Assembly (NCBI GenBank): GCA_963921195.1
Contig: OY992537.1
Span: 63,228,400 to 63,292,399, forward strand
Source of the DNA: Pegoplata infirma
Lineage: Eukaryota; Arthropoda; Insecta; Diptera; Anthomyiidae
Direction: 5' to 3'
Length of the DNA stretch: 64,000 nucleotides
Positions within the stretch are counted from its first letter, which is position 1. Each line of letters opens with the position of its first letter. The notes beneath the pieces are model-generated. The model saw only the letters and a program-made list of their open reading frames with translations, made no database searches and had not been told where the DNA came from. Positions 55,736 to 64,000 of the stretch are shown here, one piece after another. Made by a program: the position numbers and the translations under genes.

Positions 55736-57156
55736 ATTACTTAGACTAACTAACAGCTTTAAGTTTTGTTGTTTTATTTTATACATATTTTCCTATATCA
55801 GCGACATTTATACACTTTAGTTTTCGTCAGCGTCATTGTAGTCGTTGTGATGTTTTTCATGTTGACATTGGAATATTTTTGAATGACTGAGTGCATGAGT
55901 GCTAGAAAGTGAGCTTAACTAAGAGCTTAATGCCACTTTTTTTTTTTTTGTGTATGCCAAACCAACAAATATTCATTTATTCTTTCATTGGCGCTATCTC
56001 TCTCGCTATTAAGGATATTTGTAAAATTTATGTGTGTGAAGGTACCGAAACTACCCATGTAGAAATTGACGACTGTTTCTAAAGGCCAAACTACATATAT
56101 TCCAAGTTTCATCCAATTCGAAAGGGGTGAGGTCAAAAATGTTATTTTTTTTCGGTTAAATTGTCATGTTTTAACTCTAATGTATTACAATTTAAGGTTG
56201 GCGTACAATTTTGTGTTAGAAAACTAAGTGAAAACCATAAAAAATGTGAAAGTGTATTTTTTCTACCATGTATACTACAATCACGTAAATAAAATAAAAT
56301 TTCAGAGACGGTTACATGTGATTCACCAAAAATTGTTATTAACGAACATTTTCATTAATTTTAATTTAAGGTTGCAATTTTCCTTGACTTACCTACTGCT
56401 ATTCCACATTTAGTCAATAAATACTTTAATTCATTTCATGAAAAAAATCATAAAACGTTTTAAACAATTTACGAATATTTTCATTACTGTCATTTAAGTT
56501 TTCATTGAAAGGAATTTTATTGACAAAATGAAACCCGTCTTTGGTTAAAAATATAAGTAATTTTTCATTATAAAGCTTATGACAATTTTCATTACTGAAG
56601 TTTTTATTTATTTCGGTTTGATTTCACAAAGCTTTTCTTACAACCATCACTTCTTAAAAAGCTTTAATAGGAGGTAGGGATAGGCAAGCTTAGCTTAACA
56701 AAGTTTAACCCTTATCTACACAAATTTTAACCTCTTACTATAAGACTCTTCCTTAACCCACTTGGATTATAGTTTTTTTCTTTAAGTAATTTTTATTCAT
56801 CATCATTAGGTTAGTATTTTTACTTTTCTGTTTTTTGTCTTCTTATATTTACTTGTACTTAGTTTTTTTTTTTTAGTAAGTACATCATTAGTTTGTTGTT
56901 TAAGTCCTTTATGTCCTTAATGCTCTCATATTTTGTCTTTTCATTTAACAAGGCACTTTTAGAAAGACACATTATGCACCTTCAAGATTTTTTACGCATT
57001 TTTTTTTGTTGTTTTGTTTAATTAATTATTTTGCATGAGTGTTATTATCATGTTTTTTGAGCTTAAAGTAGTTATGACGAAAAAGTCAAATTGTTTTTGT
57101 GTTTGCTGCTGCTAAGTCTTAACACAGCAGCAGTAACAGAAGATGAAGGTGGATTA
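55736..57156. other. AT-rich DNA, no gene found
   Basis: Scanned on both strands. Small ORFs at 55927-56136 and 56228-56413 show no motif or splice support. Confidence 0.4.
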
Positions 57157-57366
57157 CACAGGCTGACAAAATTTGAAAAAAGTCAAAACCCCGGGAGTGA
57201 AGTTAACTTTCCTTAGTGTTTCAGTCGCGTTGAATCCGAATCTTTACTCAGAATTTCTTCAGGTTTTCGAGATATTACTTCTTAAAATTGAAAAAAAAAA
57301 GTTTCGCCACTTTCGAGACGCTAAAACTGCGCGAATTCACCTTTATTTATAAAAACTGATGCATAT

Positions 57367-58330
57367 GAGGCATTCCACACCAAATGTCCAGCGAAAAAAA
57401 AACTTCTGAATAGATTGTATGGATAGCCCTATATGGAACTTAGAAAATTGCGTTTTTGGTTTTTCAATTTTTCAAAAACTGGGCTTAGGAGGCGTGGTCA
57501 AATATTGGAAAAATGGTTAAATTTGTGGCGAGTTGCCTTGATTAAATATTTATCACATTAAAACGGAATGCACCACAATCTCAAAAATTTACATTCTTAT
57601 ATAGTTTTGTATGGGCTATCGACTAAATTGTTTTTTTTTTTTAATTTTCAGAACCCGTTCTGAAATTTTCCATTTTTTAAAAATGTCAAATAATCGCATT
57701 TGAATTTTAAATTTCATAACAATTTTGTAATTTGCTTGTATTTTCTAGTTTTAACGTTGCGAATGAGTAATATTAATTGCATAAATATTTCTCATACGCT
57801 CTGTTGATACAAGAAAATACAAGCAAATTACAAAATTGTTATGAAATTTAAAATTCAAATGCGAATTTCTCAAAAAAAAACGAAGAACGTGTTTCTGAAT
57901 TTTTTTGTGTGGATAGACAAACATCTAAACTTAAAAAAAAAAAAAATTAAAAAAAAAAAATAAAATAAAGTGGCCAGATTTTTGATAAACTGACTTTTTT
58001 AAAAAATGAAAAATTTCAGAACGGGTTCTGAAAATTTTCAAAAAAAAAAAAATTTTAATCGATAGCCCATACAATACTATTTAAGAATGTAAATTTTTGA
58101 GATTGTGGTGCATTCCGTTTTAATGTGATAAATATTTAATCAAGACAACTCGCTACAAATTTGACCATTTTTCCAATATTTGACCACGCCTCCTAAGCAC
58201 AGTTTTTGAAAATTTGAAAAACCAAAAACGCAATTTTCTTAGTTCCATATAGGGCTATCCAAACAACCTTTTCAGAAATTTACGGGACTCATGTTGTTCT
58301 GTAGCGGGACATTTGGTGTAGAATGCCTCA
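57367..58330. mobile_element. Palindromic element Q, copy 1
   Basis: GAGGCATTCCACACCAAATG left, CATTTGGTGTAGAATGCCTC right, centre near 57780 (GTTTTAACGTTGCG region). The left arm lacks about 135 bp (GTGTGGATAGACAAACATC part) that the right arm keeps. The flanks read CATATG on both sides. Confidence 0.8.
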
Positions 58331-58446
58331 TATGTATGTTGTCTGAAAGTCCTACGTTTTAACTTTTAAAATAAATGTTTAACCTCTTTACTATCTTGAG
58401 ATATTTTAATATTAAGCTTAAAAAATTTGAGTTATTTAAATAATAA

Positions 58447-58650
58447 CTCGAGGTTCGAGGCCAGTTTTTTTCTTGTAAATAAATCTTGTTTTATTCCATT
58501 TCAATATTTCGATCCTCTTTGAGGATCATCATCAGGGGATTTAGTGAATTTTTATTACACAAAAACATAAAAATATGTTGTGAAAGCATCGACATCTAAA
58601 ATTGCACTCAAGTTTTTTTGATACCTACAAACTGGCCTCGAGCTCGAAGA
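58447..58650. repeat. Short inverted repeat, TCGAGGCCAGTTT ends
   Basis: TTCGAGGCCAGTTTTTTTC left, AAACTGGCCTCGAGCTCGAA right, with inner hairpin GATCCTC-TTT-GAGGATC. Possibly another nested MITE. Confidence 0.55.
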
Positions 58651-58941
58651 ATTTTTATTTATTTAAATTGGTAAGGTCGAATAATAACTTTAATTAATTT
58701 GAATTTTTGCTATATTCATGGTATTCTCGCTATGAATGCAAATTCAATGGATTTTCGGATTCAAGCAGTTATAACATCTCGAATATGACGAAAAATGACG
58801 GTTTTTTCAACTTAAATCTAAGATATCTCGAAAACCTGATGTGATAGGCAAATTCTGAGATCAGATTCGGATTCAGTGCATCTCAAACTCTTAGAAAAGT
58901 ACACTCTGGTTTATGAGTTAAAAATTTGTTGGCCTGTGTTA

Positions 58942-59190
58942 TTTAAAAGTAACAAAAGTTATTTTATATAATTTATGCCTTTATTCATCCTCGTCGTTGG
59001 TTGCCATCATTGCACGCTGCCAACAAGTTTTTCTTTCTTATTATGAAATTACAAAAGTTTATTTTATAAGATTTGTGAATTTTAATACAATTCTATTATT
59101 TTAGCCCAGCAAACATAGTATGCAGAATTACTAACAAGGAAAGTATTCCAAACATTATGAACCGATTTTTCTGAATCTTAAAATATATGT
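58942..59190. other. Unassigned AT-rich stretch
   Basis: Contains CATCCTCGTCGTTGGTTGCC (58987-59006), locally GC-richer. No exon features found. Confidence 0.3.
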
Positions 59191-60241
59191 GAGGCATTCC
59201 ACACCAAATGTCCCGCTACAGAAAAACATATGTCCCGTAAATTTCTGAATAGGTTGTTTGGATAGCCCTATATGGAACTAAGAAAATTTCGTTTTTGGTT
59301 TTTCTAATTTTCAAAAACTGGGCTTAGGAGGCGTGGTCAAATATTGAAAAAATGGTAAAGTTTGTGGCGAGTTGCCTTGATTAAATATTTATCACACTAA
59401 AACGGAATGCACCACAATCTCAAAAATTTACATTCTTATATGTTTTGTATGGGCTATCGATAATTTTTTTTTTTTTTTTGGAAAATTTTCAGAACCCGTT
59501 CTGAAATTTTCCATTTTTTAAAAAAGTCAATGTATCAAAAATCCGGGAACTGTTTTTTTTTAAGTTTACATGTTTCTCTGTCCACACAAAAAAATTTAGA
59601 CATGTGTTTTTCATTTTTTTTTCGAGAGAATCGCATTTGAATATTAAATTTCATAACAATTTTTTAATTTGCTTGTATTTTCATGTTTTAACGTTGCGAA
59701 TGAGTATTATTAATTGCATAAATATTACTCATACGCTCTGTTGAAACAAGAAAATACAAGCAAATTACTAAATTTTTATGAAATTTAAAATTCAAATTCA
59801 ATTTTCTCGAAAAAAACGAAAAACGCGTTTCTGATTTTTTTTTTGTGGATGGACAAACATCTAAACTTTAAAAAATAAAAAAAGTGGCCGGATTTTTAAT
59901 AAATTCACTTTTTAAAAAATGGGAAATTTCCAAACGGGTTCTGAAAATTTTCCAAAAAAAAAAAATATTAATCGATAGCCCATACAAAACTATATAAGAT
60001 TGTAAGTTTTTGAGATTGTGGTGCATTCCGTTTTAATGTGATAAATATTTAATCAAGGCAACTCGCCACAAATTTGACCATTTTTCCAATATTTGACCAC
60101 GCCTCTTTTGCCCAGTTTTTGAAAAATTGAAAAACCAAAAACGCAATTTTCTAAGTTCCATATAGGGCTATCCATAAAACCTATTCAGAAGTTTACGGTA
60201 CACATGTTTTTTTTCGCTGGACATTTGGTGTGGAATGCCTC
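59191..60241. mobile_element. Palindromic element Q, copy 2 (full arms)
   Basis: GAGGCATTCCACACCAAATG left, CATTTGGTGTGGAATGCCTC right, TATAT/ATATA-type flanks. Both arms keep the GTCCACACAAAA/GTGGATGGACAAACATC region missing from one arm of Q1. Confidence 0.85.
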
Positions 60242-60249
60242 ATATAAAA

Positions 60250-60380
60250 GAGACAATTTTAAGGATGGGGTGTCTTGGTTTATCTGCCATATCGGGGATT
60301 TAGGAGTTTAAACAAATAGGTGAAAAAATTGCGAAAAATTAGTTTTTTTTAGATTTTCAGTCATTTGTTTTAAAGGAACT
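60250..60380. mobile_element. Family U MITE, left half
   Basis: GGATGGGGTGTCTTGGTTTA, GCCATATCGGGGATTTAGG and TTTTCAGTCATTTG match the arms of 21665-22016. Confidence 0.5.
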
Positions 60381-60383
60381 ACA

Positions 60384-60790
60384 CAGAAAAAAAAAAAATC
60401 GAGTAGATTTTTAATACTATTGAGTAAAAAATTACTCAATTTTGCACCAGTAAACGATTTATTAGTATTGAGTAAATTTTTAATAAAAAATTATTAAATG
60501 CTTACTTAAAAATTTTAGTAAATTATTAATGGCAACAATTAAAAATTTAATTTTAATTTTTCGATTTTTTTAAGTAACTTTTTAATTGTGTCAAGTAAAA
60601 ATTTACTAAAAATTTATCAATTTATTTTTTTAAAAAGTTTAAAAAAGTTTCACATTTTTTTCAAAAAAAAAAAAAAATATTTCAAACTTTACCAAATATA
60701 TTTATGTCTTAAAGACATAGGAAATTTCATAAAGATGATTTCAAACTTTTATATACATAAAACTATACACTAAATGAGAATTCAAAACAC
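60384..60790. mobile_element. Family T element, truncated copy
   Basis: CACAGAAAAAAAAAAAATC, AGTAGATTTTTAATACTATT, CTCAATTTTGCACCAGTAAA. Matches 24480-24840. The right end is missing. Confidence 0.55.
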
Positions 60791-60804
60791 GAAGAGAATA
60801 AAAA

Positions 60805-61273
60805 CAAGTAAAAAAGTTAAATTCGGCCTTGCCGAATGTAGTGATACCCTCCACAATTTCAAAAAGATTATTGCAAAAAGCATTATTTAAAAGAAATTTA
60901 CTTTTGAAAAAAAAAAATTTTTGAAAAAAAATATCCGCGAAAAAAAATGTCCGCGAAAAAAAAAATCCGCGATTTTTGTCAAAAAATATGTTCGTACTTG
61001 TCTAAATACCATTTGGTGTTCAATTATGTTCACATATGTCAACCAGCAGGCGAATTAAAGCATTTAGTATTAAAAATTCTCGGGACTTCTAATAAATATG
61101 TTAATTTTCAGTTATATCCGTGTAGTATTTTGGTCGTGATCACCATTTCCACAGACAGAAGGACAGACGGACATCGCTAGAATGTCTTAAAAAAAAGTTT
61201 TTTGCAATAATCTTTTTGAAATTGTGGAGGGTATCACTACATTCGGCAAAGCCGAATTTAACTTTTTTACTTG
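60805..61273. mobile_element. Mini-me family 4 with inverted ends
   Basis: Left CAAGTAAAAAAGTTAAATTC, GGCCTTGCCGAATG, ACCCTCCACAATTTC, reproduced in reverse complement at 61205-61273, so each end carries the 3' hairpin module (about 70 bp). Between them lies GACAGAAGGACAGACGGACA (reverse GTCY). Confidence 0.7.
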
Positions 61274-61279
61274 TTTTTT

Positions 61280-61515
61280 ATTTTTTTTAAGGTTTAAATT
61301 AAAAAAAAACTTTTAAAGGTTTCATGAAAACAAATTTTCTAAAAACAAAAATGTTCTAGGAAATTTCTTAGCAGATTTCTCTGCTATTTTGACAGATTTC
61401 TCTGCTGGTTTCACCTAGATAATCATGACAGATTTTCAGCAAAAATCTAAAATCAGTAGATTTCTCATGTGGCTCAAAATGGGTGTGTTTTCAGCAGATT
61501 TTTCTGCTGATTGGA
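61280..61515. repeat. Inverted CAGATTTCTCTGCT motif cluster
   Basis: TTAGCAGATTTCTCTGCT, ACAGATTTCTCTGCTGG and TTCAGCAGATTTTTCTGCTG, ending TTTATTTTGAGTGTA, an S-like right end. Probably the right part of a MITE. Confidence 0.45.
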
Positions 61516-61875
61516 CAGAGAATTTATTTTGAGTGTAAATTCTTTGGTAATAAAAGTTTTGCTGGGTAGTTTTGAAGTTTTCCGATAAACAGCAGACGCA
61601 CCTTTTTTTTTTTGCTGGGTAAGAGTATAGTATTAAAAACAAAAAAAAAACTTGTCATAATTTTATAAATGATTTTCAAGTTAATGAACTGTTATACACA
61701 AAAATGTTACTCCAAATAATTTATTATGCATTAAAAATTATAATTGGTTTGGAAATTTTGTAGTTTACAGAAAAAGTGTTGTAAAAGTAGTGAGTAGTGG
61801 ATATCGAGTATTCACAATTTTGTTTGGGTAGTCAAAAGTTGGCTTAATCTGAGATTGTAAGACTGTTAAATTCGA
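61516..61875. other. AT-rich DNA with TTGCTGGGTA words
   Basis: TTTTGCTGGGTAGTTTTG (61557) and TTTTTTGCTGGGTAAGAG (61608) resemble the Z-type CCCAGCAAAA end. No paired end resolved. Confidence 0.35.
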
Positions 61876-62000
61876 GTGTTGAAAAGAGTTCTAGTTCGAG
61901 GTAATTTATTTTTTCCATTATGAATTAACGCAACAAATACTTTCTCTCTTATGATATTCTACCAACAAATACTCATAGAGTTCTGCTTTGAAAATCTAGG
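61876..62000 (+). repeat. Repeat Y copy
   Basis: AGTTCTAGTTCGAGGTAATT, TCCATTATGAATTAACGC, CCAACAAATACTCATAGAG. Confidence 0.65.
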
Positions 62001-62794
62001 TAATTCTTAGGAATGACTTAATAACGGGTTCGGGAATTTTTCAACTTCCCGATCATCAGAATTCTTAGGAAAGTAAAGTTTTGTCCAAATATCAAATATT
62101 CATATTACCTAATACTGCAACCTATTGCAAACTAAGGAAAAAAGAAATAAAAAACAATGATTTCGAAATTTGACAGGTATTGCAACCAAATATAATGAAA
62201 TCAAACGTTGGTTGATTTGTACTCTAAAGTCCAAATTCATAAAAAATAAAAGCATTTTATAACAGGTTTATAAATCGAATTTTCATAAAAAATTTGTTTA
62301 ATACACCTCTTATAAGCCTCTTATAATTTTTATGAATTTGAAGGTAAATTGTTAACAACAAAATAAAAAAACAAACTTTTTGGTATTTTTTTTGTTTGGT
62401 GGTCTACTTTCACTTCACATTAATCCCATTTGTTTGTTAAATAAAATTTCATTAAAAGTATCGAGTACCCAAATCCACAAGTACCCAAAGTTATCAAATA
62501 TCAAAATGTAATTATTAGGGTTCGGACTTTTATGCAGTTAAAATAGCGTTTTATGCGCATAAAACATGCACCAAAAATAGAAAAATATGCGCTAAAAATG
62601 TAAAAAATATGCACTTAAAATTTTTTTTTTAAATTAATTAATTAATGATAAAAAATAAAATTAACAAGAAAAACAAAAAAGAACATAAAAATCGTAAAAA
62701 TTAAGTCTTATAAACGAAAAAAGGTACAATAAACACAAAAGTTCCAGTTCAAATAAAGTAAACACACAAAATTATAAAAGTAAAAAAATATATA
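62001..62794. other. AT-rich DNA with an ATGCGC-rich patch
   Basis: 62515-62615 repeats ATGCGCATAAAA, TATGCGCTAAAAATG and ATGCAC, starting AGGGTTCGGACTTTTATGC. Perhaps the edge of a hAT-like MITE, but no partner end was found. Confidence 0.4.
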
Positions 62795-63661
62795 CAGTGA
62801 CTCGCAGCTTATTTCGTGTGTTAGACATCAGTTAGCAATCCATTTAAGACAAAGTTTCCAATAATACACCTAATTATTATCAAACGAGTATTTTTGTTAA
62901 AAGTGCTGTGTAGGTAATTTATTGAGCTTTAATTTAAGCTTAATGTCGTCCAGATTGAGTAAATATTAAACATGCTACGAGGGTCGAAATGAAAATTTAA
63001 GTTATTGAAAGACGTTTTTTAGAAAATTTCTTAAAAATACTTTTAGGTCGATTTTTCTCAAGCTGAAACATTAAAAATTAAAAAAATAGTTCAATAGTAT
63101 CAAATCAATAGTCATTTATCAAATCGTTTTTCCAACGCCCCAAACAAAAATCAAAATTTTTAAAATGCAATCGAAGAAATACGAATTTTTAAACCTCCAA
63201 CTCTTTTGACCACCAATTTTTTGTAAACAAAGGAAATGTTCAATTATTTTTATATCTCATTACTATACACTTAAAAAATTCGGATTTCTTCTACAGTGTG
63301 TTAAAAATTTTGGTTTTTGTTTGGGTCTTTAGAAAAACTATTTAATAAATGAATATTAACTATTGGACTATTTTTTATTTTTTTATTTTTGAACTTGGAT
63401 AAAATCGACTTAGAAACATTTTTAAGAAATTTTCTAAAAAAGGTCTTTCAATAATTTCAATTTCCATTTCGACCCTCGTAGCACATTTAATATTTAGACA
63501 ATCTGAACGTCATTAAGCTTTAATTAAAGCTTGATTAGTTACATACACAGGACTTTTTACAAAAATACTTATTTGATAATAATTAGGTCTATTTTGGTTA
63601 ACTTTTTCTTGAATTTATTGCTAACTAATATCTTTCACACGAAATAAGCTGCGAGCCACCG
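62795..63661. mobile_element. TA-flanked palindromic MITE, CAGTGACTCGCAGC ends
   Basis: CAGTGACTCGCAGCTTATTT left, reversed right CGGTGGCTCGCAGCTTATTT. TA on each side (62793-62794, 63662-63663). The arms match over CTACGAGGGTCGAAATG/CATTTCGACCCTCGTAG. Half copy at 34890. Confidence 0.8.
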
Positions 63662-63908
63662 TATATATTTTTGAGTAAATTGTATTTTTTTAATCTTTTA
63701 CCATTTTAACATTTAAGACATTGGAAAATTTCGTTAAGATGATTTCAAACTTTGATTTACATAAACAAAAAACTATTAGTTTTTTTTTCAATAGAATTGA
63801 AAAAAAAAAACTAAGAGAAAAAAAATAAGAGTCCATATTAATTATTTCTGAGAAATTATTATTTTTGTTGTACAATGAGAAAATCTGAAAAAATTAATTG
63901 ACAACACA
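63662..63908. other. AT-rich DNA, nothing recognised
   Basis: 63716-63780 resembles family T sequence (GATTTCAAACTTTGATTTAC). No supported ends. Confidence 0.35.
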
Positions 63909-64000
63909 CACACAAAAAAAAAAACTGTAATGTTAGCAAAAAAAGCTTGTAAACCTACAAGAAAATTTGCTGATTTTGAACCCACAATTTTTTTGCTAAA
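63909..64000. mobile_element. S-like element, left end, cut by the window edge
   Basis: CACACAAAAAAAAAAACTG, TTAGCAAAAAAAGCTTGTAA and CCTACAAGAAAATTTGCTG match 19569-19630. Confidence 0.6.

Larger units (their letters stand above)
57157..58938. mobile_element. Family V MITE, copy 2, with nested palindrome Q1
   Basis: CACAGGCTGACAAAATTT left, reversed right CACAGGCCAACAAATTTTT. TTA at 57154-57156 and 58939-58941. Subterminal GGTTTTCGAGATAT (57272) is matched by ATATCTCGAAAACC (58812). It contains Q1 (57367-58330) and a short palindrome at 58447-58650. Confidence 0.75.

Noticed and set aside
59104..61566. Possible 2.5-kb element bounded by CCCAGCAAA and TTTGCTGGG
   Set aside because: Ends match for only about 9 bp, flanking TAG duplications are weak, and several complete elements lie between. 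Chance pairing cannot be excluded.

Overview
The window looks like intergenic or intronic DNA of a higher fly (brachyceran Diptera, perhaps a calyptrate such as a blow fly, house fly or relative). This rests on very high A+T content, one spliced exon of an animal extracellular-matrix protein, and many copies of mini-me/DINE-1-like elements, a dipteran repeat type with a (TA)n tract, a conserved core and a (GTCY)n tract. There are no prokaryotic gene arrays, rRNA genes or CRISPR arrays. Species assignment is inference.

Host gene. The only well-supported host coding sequence is one minus-strand exon at 23646-23998, coding for the end of an EGF-like module followed by most of a laminin-G domain, with clean splice sites. 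If it belongs to one long gene, much of the window is intron. No second exon was found.

Left part (1-14800). Mini-me remnants and a hAT-type MITE with an 8-bp target duplication (1067-1819) are followed by a very large inverted repeat (about 3878-9238) whose two arms each carry a tRNA-like segment. Its left arm is interrupted by a small repeat (family Y), into which a 5'-truncated RNase H-bearing non-LTR retrotransposon inserted (4235-6413). That copy is itself split by a DD37E Tc1/mariner transposon (4922-6217). Its right arm holds a CACAGG/TTA element. Next come a mini-me, a MITE with GATC flanks, and a satellite-like repeat broken by a 9-bp-TSD MULE-like MITE (10879-11480) and a TA-TSD element (11616-13534) that contains a mini-me carrying a palindromic array. 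A second hAT MITE lies at 14447-14792.

Middle (15400-36100). A second, more decayed non-LTR element with reverse transcriptase and RNase H (15447-17372; three in-frame stops) is followed by Y, mini-me and TA-MITE copies, a degenerate palindromic tandem array (22020-22735), the laminin-G exon, more mini-mes, a large palindromic element (P1), a third hAT MITE, several palindromic MITEs with TTA duplications, and a tandem-plus-inverted array (32.9-34.0 kb).

Satellite (36176-39910). About 105 nearly identical copies of a 35-bp monomer, made of two back-to-back palindromes.

Right part (40000-64000). More of the same families. The key locus is 50265-54781: a mini-me interrupted by a 1.9-kb palindromic element (P3) and by a 1.8-kb element whose ends are CACAGTG, a 23-bp spacer and ACAAAAAT-type nonamers, flanked by 5-bp duplications. 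This is the architecture of Transib transposons and of V(D)J recombination signals. That element contains a TTAA-flanked piggyBac derivative (52532-53515) that keeps the cysteine-rich C-terminus of a piggyBac transposase. Two related palindromes (Q1, Q2) and a TA-flanked palindrome (62795-63661) close the window.

Overall this is a deeply nested transposon landscape dominated by short non-autonomous elements, most of them full-length inverted repeats, around one host exon.
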